Origin: Bacteroidales bacterium
Lineage (GTDB): Bacteria; Bacteroidota; Bacteroidia; Bacteroidales; UBA932
DNA length: 38,999 nucleotides
Direction of reading: 5' to 3'
Assembly: GCA_024683255.1 (NCBI GenBank)
Contig: JAIKYL010000041.1
Location: forward strand, 1 to 38,999
This document shows, piece after piece, positions 23,869-31,629 of this stretch. Made by a program: the position numbers and the translations under genes. The notes below the pieces were generated by a model. That model was given only the letters and a program-made list of their open reading frames with translations. It had not been told where the DNA came from and did no database searches. The stretch's first letter is position 1. Each line of letters opens with the position of its first letter.

Positions 23869-25311
23869 ATGGCCGACAACAGTCATATCAAGGTGTGCGT
23901 GGGGCTTTCCGGCGGGGTGGACTCGTCGGTGGCCGCTTATCTCCTGAAACAGCAGGGGTACGACGTGTTTGCCATGTTCATGCAGAACTGGCATGATGCC
24001 GATTCCACCCTTCACGGGGACTGTGAGTGGGAAGAGGACCGCTTTGTGGCAGAGATGGTGGCCCGGAAGATAGGCATTCCCTTCTATTTTGTGGACCTTT
24101 CCAAACAATACCGCCAGCGGGTGGTGGACTACATGTTTTCCGAATACGAAAAAGGCCGTACACCCAACCCGGACGTGCTTTGCAACCGGGAAATCAAGTT
24201 CGATGCCTTCCTGGAAATAGCCCAAAAATACGGGGCCGATTATGTGGCCACGGGGCATTATTGCAGGAAGGAGGAGATTCCGGGTCATGCCCGGAATGAC
24301 GGTGGCGCCGTCGTGGCCGGCCCCGACCGGCCATCTCCGGTTTACCGTATCCTGGAGGGTACGGACCCCAACAAGGACCAGACCTATTTCCTGTGCCAGC
24401 TGAGCCAGGAACAGCTCGCCAAGGCCCTGTTTCCCATCGGCCATCTCCGGAAGCCGGAAGTACGGCAGATTGCCAAGGAGGCGGACCTCCCGTCGGCCGA
24501 TAAGAAGGACTCGCAGGGCATCTGCTTTGTGGGAAAGGTGGATCTGCCCACTTTCCTGAAGCAGAAGTTGGCCTCGGTGGAAGGCGAAGTGGTAGAGGTC
24601 TATGATCCGTATTTTGCAACGGACGAACTCTATCAATGGCAGCAGAAAACCCTCACCGGACTGCTTAGGGACGGGATTTCCCTGGACAGGACCGTACATT
24701 ATGCACCTGAGGAGAAGGTGCTCACCACCGACGGAGAGCCGCTGGGAGAAAGTCCTTTCCAGGCCGATAAGGTGGCCGGGCTTTCAGACGAAGACCTGCA
24801 GCGTCTTTCGCAGCCGCTTCATTACAATCTCACCTTTGAGACGGAGACTTACCGCAGTGGCCGGAAGCACATCAAGAAGACCCGCTACAAGGAGAATCCT
24901 TGCGGTCGGATTGTGGGTACGCACGAGGGAGCGCAGTTCTATACCATCGGCCAGCGAAAAGGTTTAGGCATCGGCGGGCATGCGGAGCCTGTCTTTGTGA
25001 TTGCCACAGATACGGAGGCCAACCGGGTGTATGTGGGAGAAGGACATAACCACAAGGGACTCAGCCGTTTCTGTCTTCGCGTAGCTCCGGAGGAGATTCA
25101 CTGGATCCGTACGGACCTGGCCATGGTTCCCGGGGAAATCCGACGTTACCGCATACGCATCCGCTACCGCCAGCCGCTCCAGGGCGCAACGCTCCTGATG
25201 CGGGAAAGCGGCCTGTATATCCTTTTTGACAAACCCCAGCGCGGGATTTCTCCCGGCCAGTTTGCCGTGTGGTACCAGGACGACGAAATGCTGGGCAGCG
25301 GAGTTATTTAA
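23869..25311 (+). CDS. mnmA: tRNA-specific 2-thiouridylase
   Basis: MnmA thiolates U34 of tRNA-Lys, -Glu and -Gln. The PP-loop GLSGGVDSSVAAY lies near residue 12, the catalytic Cys in NPDVLCNREIKFD near 105 and the second in SQGICFVGKVD near 222, and HEGAQFYTIGQRKGLGIGG near 351 is the central-domain signature. At 480 residues it is about 100 longer than usual. Two insertions explain this: residues 135-157, encoded by a paired hairpin repeat (24273-24338), and about residues 246-346, a further unrecognised segment. TTG at 23848 would be an upstream start but lies within the promoter. The last 8 bp overlap the convergent nitroreductase-like gene. Confidence 0.95.
   Translation: MADNSHIKVCVGLSGGVDSSVAAYLLKQQGYDVFAMFMQNWHDADSTLHGDCEWEEDRFVAEMVARKIGIPFYFVDLSKQYRQRVVDYMFSEYEKGRTPNPDVLCNREIKFDAFLEIAQKYGADYVATGHYCRKEEIPGHARNDGGAVVAGPDRPSPVYRILEGTDPNKDQTYFLCQLSQEQLAKALFPIGHLRKPEVRQIAKEADLPSADKKDSQGICFVGKVDLPTFLKQKLASVEGEVVEVYDPYFATDELYQWQQKTLTGLLRDGISLDRTVHYAPEEKVLTTDGEPLGESPFQADKVAGLSDEDLQRLSQPLHYNLTFETETYRSGRKHIKKTRYKENPCGRIVGTHEGAQFYTIGQRKGLGIGGHAEPVFVIATDTEANRVYVGEGHNHKGLSRFCLRVAPEEIHWIRTDLAMVPGEIRRYRIRIRYRQPLQGATLLMRESGLYILFDKPQRGISPGQFAVWYQDDEMLGSGVI
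24273..24338 (+). repeat. paired hairpin repeat inside mnmA
   Basis: GAGAT start, hairpin ATTCCGGG-TCATG-CCCGGAAT, GACG, 7-nt spacer, CGTC, hairpin GTGGCCGG-CCCCGA-CCGGCCAT, CTC. It encodes EIPGHARND and VVAGPDRPS. The stem bases differ from the uvrA copy but remain complementary on both sides. Confidence 0.83.
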
Positions 25312-25942
25312 TGAGAAGGTGCTCCAGCGTGAGTTTGGGCACAAAATGCACCCCTTCCTTCCTGTAATACTTCAGGTCCGGATCCGGGCCTTCGGCCGGT
25401 ATGAGAAAGATGTTCTCGGCCGGTTTGCCTATGGCTATTACGGCAACGGGCTCCAGAGGTAAAGCCAGGGCCTCACGCAGTTTCTCCTTCTGGAAATTCA
25501 GGATAAAGATGCCGCCCAGGCCCATCTCCACGGCCTTGAGGAGGATGCTCTGGCCGGCAAAGCCCAGGTCTATATCAATCACCTTGTCTTCCGGAATGCT
25601 GCTGCAGATAACCAGGAAAGCCTTGGGCTCCATACCGGGCTTGGGCAAATGCTCCTCCGGCAGGGCGGCGCCCAACTTGATGAGCGGCAGCACCTTATCG
25701 GCCTCTTCTTCCGTTACAAGGCGGTATCTCAGGACCTGCCGGTTCATTCCGGAGGCGGCCAGCGAAGTCACCTTCACCAGGCTCTCCAGCTCTTCCCGGG
25801 TCACTTTCCGCGAGGGGTCATAGCCCCGGTAACTACGGTTCCGGTGCAACAGAGAATCCAGCGAAGGATGGTTCCGTTTCACCACCGTTTTCCGCTGTTC
25901 GGCAAGCTCCTCCTGCCGTTTTTCCAGATAATTGTCTGCCAT
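25304..25942 (-). CDS. nitroreductase-family protein
   Basis: A 212-residue FMN-binding fold protein of the nitroreductase family. LLHRNRSYRGYDPSRKVTREELESLV (in part) is the N-terminal FMN-binding Arg segment, AASGMNRQVLRY is the next phosphate-binding part, and AVEMGLGGIFILNF followed by EPVAVIAIGKPAE is the C-terminal core. It probably reduces a quinone, nitro compound or similar with NAD(P)H. The first 30 residues are a charged helical extension. ATG at 25942 is preferred over the upstream frame start at 25972, which overlaps the promoter of this gene. Convergent with mnmA by 8 bp. Confidence 0.86.
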   Translation of the reverse strand: MADNYLEKRQEELAEQRKTVVKRNHPSLDSLLHRNRSYRGYDPSRKVTREELESLVKVTSLAASGMNRQVLRYRLVTEEEADKVLPLIKLGAALPEEHLPKPGMEPKAFLVICSSIPEDKVIDIDLGFAGQSILLKAVEMGLGGIFILNFQKEKLREALALPLEPVAVIAIGKPAENIFLIPAEGPDPDLKYYRKEGVHFVPKLTLEHLLIK

Positions 25943-25959
25943 AATGGTTTGCTTTTCGG

Positions 25960-25967
25960 CAAAGGTA
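25960..25967 (-). promoter_or_regulatory. -7 box of the nitroreductase-like gene
   Basis: TACCTTTG on the minus strand, 17 nt before the start codon, divergent to the box at 25980. Confidence 0.55.
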
Positions 25968-25979
25968 AACATTTTTACG

Positions 25980-25987
25980 TATCTTTG
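25980..25987 (+). promoter_or_regulatory. -7 box of the ABC-F gene, very short leader
   Basis: TATCTTTG ends 7 nt before the ATG at 25995. The nearest TTTG (25948-25951) is 28 nt away, too far for a normal -33. Confidence 0.55.
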
Positions 25988-25994
25988 CGTTATT

Positions 25995-27821
25995 ATGCCC
26001 AGTTACCTGCAAATAGAGAACATTTCCAAGAGCTACGGGCCCAAGGTGCTGTTCCAGCATATCGACTTCAACATCAACGAAGGCGATAAGGTGGCGCTCA
26101 TTGCACCCAATGGTACGGGAAAGACTTCGCTCCTTAGGATCCTGGCGGGGAAAGATGCCTCGGACAGCGGCGGAAAGGTGCTGTTTCTCAAGGATATCCG
26201 CATTGCTTTTCTGGAACAGGAGTACGCGTATGACCCGGAAAAGACCATCTTCCGGCAAATCATGGATGCATCGGCCCAGTGGACGGAGCACCTGGACACG
26301 GACCACCTGTGGCAGTACGAACTTAGGGTGAACCAACTCCTTACCCAATTCAGCCTCACGGACCCGGAAAAGCCCATGAAGGACCTTTCCGGCGGCGAGG
26401 TAAAACGCGTGGCGCTCACGCAGATGCTGGCCTCCGAGGCCGATTTCTACATCATGGACGAGCCCACGAACCACCTGGACATTGACGCCATCGAATTCCT
26501 GGAAAGTCACCTCAAACACAGCCGCTGCACCCTCTTCATGGTCACGCACGACCGTTATTTCCTGGACCGAGTGTGCAACACCGTGATGGAGATGGACCGC
26601 GGTAACATCTACATCTACCGCGGGGACTACATGAACTTCCTGGAAAAGCGCCAGGAAAGGATTGACAATTATAATGCTGAGACTGAGAAAGTCCGCAACA
26701 TCTACCGGCGGGAACTGGAATGGATGCACGCCTCCCCCTGCGCCCGCACCGGCAAGGCCAAATACCGCAAGCAGGCCTTCTGGGAAATCAAGGAACGGGC
26801 CGATGACAGCTACATCCAGAAGAAGGTGGACCTGAGTGAAACGCAGGCCAAATCCACCTATCTGGGTAACAAAGTGATCAACTGTAAGGACGTGAGCTTC
26901 TGGTGGGAAGACAAATGCTATCTGAGCCACTTCAGCTACAATTTCCAGCGTTATGAGCGGGTGGGTATCGTGGGCCGGAACGCCGCCGGAAAGACCACTT
27001 TCCTGAACCTGATCACGGGTGGCTGGCGCCCGGAGCTGGGCGGAACCTTTGAAGGCGTGGTGGAACTGGGCGAATCCCTGAAGATTGGCTATTATCACCA
27101 AAGTGGCATGGAATTCAAAGCCGGCCAGACCGTGCTGGAGACCGTAAACGATACCCATCTGCTTAACCGTTTCCTTTTCACGCACGACATGCTCAATAAC
27201 CCCGTGGAAAGGCTTTCCGGCGGGGAAAAGCGCAGGCTGTACCTCCTTACCATCCTGCTGCAGCAACCCAATTTCCTCATCCTGGACGAGCCCACCAATG
27301 ACCTGGACATCGTCACCCTGGAACTGCTGGAAGAGTACCTCCTGGAATATAAAGGCTCACTGGTAATTGTGAGCCACGACCGCCACTTCCTGGACCGTCT
27401 GGTGGACCACCTCTTCGTGTTTTGCGGAGACGGCGTGGTAAAAGACTTCGTGGGCAACTACACGGAGTACAGGACCTTTATCAAAGATTACGAGGCGGCG
27501 CAGAAAAAGGAGATGGCCGGTCAAGCCGGCCATGACGAAAAAAAGAGCCGGAACGTCATGCCCGGCAACAATAACGTCATGCCCGGCAACGACCGGGCAT
27601 CTCAAAAAAAGCGTAAACTGTCCTGGAAGGAGCAGCAGGAGCTGAAAGCGCTGGAGGAACGCCTTCCGGCGCTGGAAGCCGAAAAGGCGGAGCTGGAGGC
27701 AAAACTCTCCAGCGGTACACTCAGTGCCGATGAACTCCAAAAAGCCTCCACCCGGTACGGCGCCCTGCAGGAAGAGCTGGACGAAGCCGAGATGCGCTGG
27801 CTGGAACTGTCTGAGATTTAA
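25995..27821 (+). CDS. ABC-F family ATPase (Uup-like)
   Basis: A 608-residue protein with two ABC domains and no membrane part, so a ribosome-associated ABC-F translation factor. First domain: Walker A APNGTGKTSLL near 36, LSGGEVKR near 134, Walker B FYIMDEPTNHLDID near 155. Second domain: GRNAAGKTTFLN near 330, LSGGEKRR and FLILDEPTNDLDI. A coiled-coil C-terminal tail (about 540-608, LKALEERLPALEAEKAELEA in part) points to the Uup branch. Residues about 505-536, in the linker before the coiled coil, come from a paired hairpin repeat. The longer frame from 25932 runs through the promoter and is rejected. Ends on a 4-bp overlap with the GH9 gene. Confidence 0.92.
   Translation: MPSYLQIENISKSYGPKVLFQHIDFNINEGDKVALIAPNGTGKTSLLRILAGKDASDSGGKVLFLKDIRIAFLEQEYAYDPEKTIFRQIMDASAQWTEHLDTDHLWQYELRVNQLLTQFSLTDPEKPMKDLSGGEVKRVALTQMLASEADFYIMDEPTNHLDIDAIEFLESHLKHSRCTLFMVTHDRYFLDRVCNTVMEMDRGNIYIYRGDYMNFLEKRQERIDNYNAETEKVRNIYRRELEWMHASPCARTGKAKYRKQAFWEIKERADDSYIQKKVDLSETQAKSTYLGNKVINCKDVSFWWEDKCYLSHFSYNFQRYERVGIVGRNAAGKTTFLNLITGGWRPELGGTFEGVVELGESLKIGYYHQSGMEFKAGQTVLETVNDTHLLNRFLFTHDMLNNPVERLSGGEKRRLYLLTILLQQPNFLILDEPTNDLDIVTLELLEEYLLEYKGSLVIVSHDRHFLDRLVDHLFVFCGDGVVKDFVGNYTEYRTFIKDYEAAQKKEMAGQAGHDEKKSRNVMPGNNNVMPGNDRASQKKRKLSWKEQQELKALEERLPALEAEKAELEAKLSSGTLSADELQKASTRYGALQEELDEAEMRWLELSEI
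27509..27603 (+). repeat. paired hairpin repeat inside the ABC-F gene, with internal duplication
   Basis: GAGAT start, hairpin ATGGCCGG-TCAAG-CCGGCCAT, GACG, 37-nt spacer, CGTC, hairpin ATGCCCGG-CAACGA-CCGGGCAT, CTC. The spacer holds an extra copy of the first 18 nt of the second half (27552-27569 repeats 27573-27590). It encodes EMAGQAGHD and VMPGNDRAS, with NVMPGN repeated. Confidence 0.84.
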
Positions 27822-30106
27822 CGGATTCCGTACAAATAGGCCAACAGGGCCGTCTTTCCCCGCATGGTCTCACGCGGGGTAAATTCGGAATTTACCCACA
27901 TGTAACGCTGGTTGAAATAGCTCTCCTGCCGGGGCCATCCGCCGTTGTCCCAGGAAGGGTAGCAGCGGTCCAGCAGGATGCGGGCGTCGCCTCCGTCACC
28001 CCGGGACCAGGTTTCCGTTCCGTTGAAAGGGGTCTGCCCGGGGAAGGTTCCGGGATCGCCGTCATTCCGGCCGGGCGAATATACGTCGGTGATGTGTCGC
28101 TGGCCCAAACCGGTCATTTCCACAATGTTCCCGGGATTGCGTCCCAGGCCCCAGCCGGCCTCGTCGTACATGGCCTGCTCCAGCTCTACCCGGCGGGCCG
28201 GATCCTGGCAGAGATAGTGTGCCAGGATAACCAGTTGCAGATTCTCGTTCGTTATCCAGCGGTTGTCGGAGGCACTCCGGCGGGAAGGCCGTTCCCGCGA
28301 AGGTGCCAGATGCTGCTCTTCGGCCTGGGTCTCCACATCGGCCCGGATTCCGTCGTACCAGTCCGGATAATGCCGCTCCCAGGGGCAGGTCACATAGGCC
28401 ACAGCGGCCCAATACTGGCAATGGGCATTGGTCCAGGCCCCTTGGACAAGCGGGAAGGAGACTTCCGCTGCAGCCAGGTCTTCCCAGGCTTTGTCGCCGG
28501 TGAGGTTATATAGGAAGGCGGCGGCCATCTGTTTGAAATCCCGGCCCCGGAGCTGCCACTCGCCCACCGCCTGACGGTCGTCCAGCTGGTTCCACTCCTG
28601 CTTTTCGGCATAGCGGAAGGCCGTGATGGCTTCGTTGCGGTAAAATGCGCTCAGCTCTTCATTGCCACTGATCCGGAAGGCCTCGGCCAGCATGGCGCAG
28701 TTGGCCGCATTGGCCCAGGCCGCCATGGTGGTGCTTCCGGCCTGGAACATCATGGTCCAGTCCCTGTCCGGATTGGTAACTCCCTGGGAATAACCTCCTT
28801 CCGCATCGCGGATGCTAAGGAAGAAGTCCACTTCGTTGCGTACTTCGTCCAGCAGGTCCGGAATGCCGTTTCCGCTTTCCCGGATGCCCAGGTTGTCTTC
28901 GCTCTGCCGGCCACCGGTGAGAAGATAGGGCACCAAAAGGTCGTAGATATTGCTCACGTGCGCCAAGTGCCGGTCCCAGTCCATGGCGTCCGAATGTCCG
29001 CCCCGCACCTTGTCGTTGACGGGATTGCCTTCGGGCCGATGCTGATAGAAAGAGGAGGCTTCTGCCTTCTTGAAATGCGGTTCATCCCACACGTCGCCGC
29101 GGTTCTTCCGCCAGTCCGGATGCCAGGGCTGGAGGTCGGAGAGGTACACCTTGAAGCCCTCAGGATCGTTTTCCTGGAAACGCGGCTGGCGGGCTATCGG
29201 CCACACACCGGCATCCATGGGCTCTCCCAGGCGCATATAATAATATCCCCGCACCGAATAGCGGAACGGCTCATAATAAAGCTCCGGATCTATCTCAAAG
29301 TCCATGCTGCACCCAACGCCATCCACCACCAGGCGGTATTTCCCGGGGATGGATTCGCGGAAAGCCAGGCACCAGACCGGAGAGCCGGTAAGGTCCTTCT
29401 TACCTGCCTCATATTCAGATGCTTCCTGCGGTTTCCAAAGCGACACCTCCCGCAGCGGGCGGCGTACGCCGGTATTCAGGTTGTAAAGCCACACCTGCTT
29501 TCCCACGAAGGAACTGTAATCCCTTGGACCGCCGTCCCCCATCCAGTAATACAGATCGGCCTTCTTTACGTCCTCGGCGGGCGTATACCCCAGGATATTA
29601 ACGTGGATGGCCTCGGAGGGCGTATTCCAGATGTCGAAGGTGATCTGGGCCGACGGTCTGTCGGAGCCCGCCTCTGCCGGAATGGACACGGTATAGGTAT
29701 ATCCCTGTTTCATGGCCGATGGAAGCCGGAGGAAAATCCAATGGTCCAGCTCGCTGGTGAGCGTATGGTCCGTATTCATGGGCTTGGATTTGCGGAATAC
29801 CGCCACGGCCGCCCTTCCCTTGGCACCGTATGCCGGATCCTGCCGGGAAACGATGTTCCATGCGGCCTTGACCGATTCCGGATTGAAGCGAGGAAGGAAG
29901 GTTTTAAGTGTATCGTCCCCCTCCATAAAGGTATGGCCCAGGAAAGCGCTGGGGCCGGTTCCGTTGTCCCGGTAGCGGACTTCTCCGTCCCGGAAATGTA
30001 GGACTAAATATTCCTGGTCCAGGCAGCGGATTTCCACCAGAGAGGATGCTCCGCCAAGGAGTTGGAACGCAAAGAGGCAAAATGCCAGAAATAGGGCTCT
30101 ACGCAT
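27818..30106 (-). CDS. glycoside hydrolase family 9 enzyme
   Basis: A 762-residue secreted enzyme of the GH9 family, which contains endoglucanases and related beta-glycosidases acting by inversion. After a signal peptide (about 1-22) comes an N-terminal beta-rich region with an Ig-like CelD_N-type domain (about 155-260, IHVNILGYTPAEDVKKADLY in part), then the (alpha/alpha)6 catalytic domain from about 350. GGHSDAMDWDRH near 370 corresponds to the GG-x-x-DAGD motif with both Asp kept. NSEFTPRE near 742 is at the place of the catalytic Glu. No SusC/SusD genes lie nearby, so it is not in an obvious polysaccharide utilisation locus. TTG at 30112 is an alternative start. Confidence 0.88.
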   Translation of the reverse strand: MRRALFLAFCLFAFQLLGGASSLVEIRCLDQEYLVLHFRDGEVRYRDNGTGPSAFLGHTFMEGDDTLKTFLPRFNPESVKAAWNIVSRQDPAYGAKGRAAVAVFRKSKPMNTDHTLTSELDHWIFLRLPSAMKQGYTYTVSIPAEAGSDRPSAQITFDIWNTPSEAIHVNILGYTPAEDVKKADLYYWMGDGGPRDYSSFVGKQVWLYNLNTGVRRPLREVSLWKPQEASEYEAGKKDLTGSPVWCLAFRESIPGKYRLVVDGVGCSMDFEIDPELYYEPFRYSVRGYYYMRLGEPMDAGVWPIARQPRFQENDPEGFKVYLSDLQPWHPDWRKNRGDVWDEPHFKKAEASSFYQHRPEGNPVNDKVRGGHSDAMDWDRHLAHVSNIYDLLVPYLLTGGRQSEDNLGIRESGNGIPDLLDEVRNEVDFFLSIRDAEGGYSQGVTNPDRDWTMMFQAGSTTMAAWANAANCAMLAEAFRISGNEELSAFYRNEAITAFRYAEKQEWNQLDDRQAVGEWQLRGRDFKQMAAAFLYNLTGDKAWEDLAAAEVSFPLVQGAWTNAHCQYWAAVAYVTCPWERHYPDWYDGIRADVETQAEEQHLAPSRERPSRRSASDNRWITNENLQLVILAHYLCQDPARRVELEQAMYDEAGWGLGRNPGNIVEMTGLGQRHITDVYSPGRNDGDPGTFPGQTPFNGTETWSRGDGGDARILLDRCYPSWDNGGWPRQESYFNQRYMWVNSEFTPRETMRGKTALLAYLYGIR

Positions 30107-30162
30107 AATCAATTTGTTTTCAAGGGCTTAATTTAGCCAAAAAAAAACACAATCCAAAACTT

Positions 30163-30193
30163 TTTGATTTGTTTCCAATTCTTTGTATTTTTG
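30163..30193 (+). promoter_or_regulatory. promoter of lplA, implying a leaderless mRNA
   Basis: TTTG (30163-30166), 19 nt, TATTTTTG (30186-30193); the ATG at 30199 follows after 5 nt. Both promoter elements fit the consensus well. Confidence 0.78.
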
Positions 30194-30198
30194 GATAA

Positions 30199-31182
30199 AT
30201 GAAATATGTCCTTAATCCGCAGACCCATCCGCACTATAACATGGCCTTCGACGAGGCCCTGCTCAACAGTCCCATGACGGAGGGTCCGGTCTTCTGCCTG
30301 TGGCAAAACCGGCCGTCGGTTATCATCGGCCTTAACCAGAGTGCGTATGCAGAGGTAAACCTCCCTTACCTGGAGGCCAACGGCATTGTTCTGGCGCGGC
30401 GGGTGACGGGCGGCGGAGCGGTGTATCACGACCTGGGGAACCTCAACTACACCATTACCGGAGGAATCCGGGATCTGGACGAGGAAGCCTGCCTGCAGAA
30501 AGTTGTGGAGGCATTGCGCAGTTTGGGCGTACCGGCCGAAAAGACAGGCCGTAACGACATCCTGGTGGAAGGCCGCAAATGCTCCGGCTACGCCAAACGG
30601 ATGGAGAAGGACAGGATCATGATCCACGGAACGCTCATGTTTAGCGTTAATCTTCAGATGCTTACGGAAGCGCTGGCGGTTCCGGGCAGCAAACTCTCCG
30701 CGGCGGGAATCGCTTCCGTGAGGAGCCGGGTGGCCAACTTGAAGGAATACCTGCCGGGGCTGCCCACCATACAGGCATTTCAGGCTGCTTTACAGGAAAA
30801 ACTGGCCGGGAACGACAGCGAAATCATCCCCTCATCAGCCTGGCTTACCTCCGTCCAAAAGATGGTCGATGAAAAGTTTTCCACCTGGGACTGGAACTTC
30901 GGCCATTCCCCCGTGGCCGAATTCCAAATGCGCAGGAAATTCCCCTGCGGCACCGTAGAAGCCCGTTTTTCGCTCAAACACGGCTACCTGGACGGCGTCT
31001 CCTTCGGCGGAGATTTCCTGGGAAACAAGCCCGCCGGAGAACTGGCGGAACGGCTGCAGGACATCCCCTATCGCCTTCCGGAAGTGGAAGCTGCACTGGC
31101 AGATGCCGGAGAGTATTTTGACGGTCTGTCGGCCGGGGAGCTGGCACCTTTCATTTTAGGAAATAATTCCTTAAATTTGTAG
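30199..31182 (+). CDS. lplA: lipoate-protein ligase
   Basis: A 327-residue enzyme that activates lipoate with ATP and attaches it to E2 subunits and GcvH. The N-terminal segment NPQTHPHYNMAFDEALL, the lipoate-binding RRVTGGGAVYHD near residue 67 and GRNDILVEGRKCSGYAKR near 115 are family hallmarks. The accessory C-terminal domain (about 250-327) is present, ending in LAERLQDIPYRLPEVEAAL (in part), so this is a full-length LplA rather than a truncated form. A small membrane protein gene follows after 18 bp, possibly in the same transcript. Confidence 0.93.
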   Translation: MKYVLNPQTHPHYNMAFDEALLNSPMTEGPVFCLWQNRPSVIIGLNQSAYAEVNLPYLEANGIVLARRVTGGGAVYHDLGNLNYTITGGIRDLDEEACLQKVVEALRSLGVPAEKTGRNDILVEGRKCSGYAKRMEKDRIMIHGTLMFSVNLQMLTEALAVPGSKLSAAGIASVRSRVANLKEYLPGLPTIQAFQAALQEKLAGNDSEIIPSSAWLTSVQKMVDEKFSTWDWNFGHSPVAEFQMRRKFPCGTVEARFSLKHGYLDGVSFGGDFLGNKPAGELAERLQDIPYRLPEVEAALADAGEYFDGLSAGELAPFILGNNSLNL

Positions 31183-31200
31183 GACGTAACGCATTTTATT

Positions 31201-31626
31201 ATGACAAGAGGCAAAGTTATAGGCTGGACCATCACAATTATCATTCTGGCCCTGTTGGCAGGATTCTGCTATTTTAAATTCTGGTGGGTTTTCAGTGACG
31301 GCACCAAGACCGGAGAGCTCAATTCGCTCACCTATACCGGTTATATCTTCAAGACCTACGAGGGGGAGATCATCCTCACCGGATACGGCAGCAAAAACAG
31401 CGCAGGCACCGTCCAGTCCAAGAATTTCAAATTCTCCGTGGCCGATGAGAAAGTGGCCGAGCAGCTTTCCCAGATGACAGGACACCGCGTTACCGTCCAT
31501 TACAAAGAGTACAAGGGCACCCTCCCCTGGCGCGGCTACGAGCGAAGCATCGTGGACAGCGTCACGGAACTGGAAATAGCCCCCGAACATACCTACGAAC
31601 CGGCTCCGGACGAGATTTTCCTTTAG
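31201..31626 (+). CDS. small membrane-anchored protein of unknown function
   Basis: A 141-residue protein with one N-terminal transmembrane helix (about residues 7-28, VIGWTITIIILALLAGF in part) and a soluble beta-rich domain of about 100 residues (YTGYIFKTYEGEIILTGYG, VTVHYKEYKGTLPWRGYERS in part). Related short Bacteroidota proteins are sometimes mislabelled as 6-phosphogluconate dehydrogenase in annotations; I see no dehydrogenase motif. A TAAATTTG box at 31172-31179 may give it its own promoter. It ends 3 bp before the S9 peptidase gene, so the two are likely co-transcribed. Confidence 0.75.
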   Translation: MTRGKVIGWTITIIILALLAGFCYFKFWWVFSDGTKTGELNSLTYTGYIFKTYEGEIILTGYGSKNSAGTVQSKNFKFSVADEKVAEQLSQMTGHRVTVHYKEYKGTLPWRGYERSIVDSVTELEIAPEHTYEPAPDEIFL

Positions 31627-31629
31627 CAT

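Noticed and set aside
24000..24699. Extended N-terminus of cytidine deaminase reaching into mnmA
   Set aside because: The enzyme's normal N-terminus starts at 23775; the upstream part is antisense to mnmA and has no relation to deaminases.
25833..27266. 477-codon minus-strand open frame opposite the ABC-F gene
   Set aside because: The ABC-F motifs on the other strand are unambiguous; the antisense frame has no recognisable domain.
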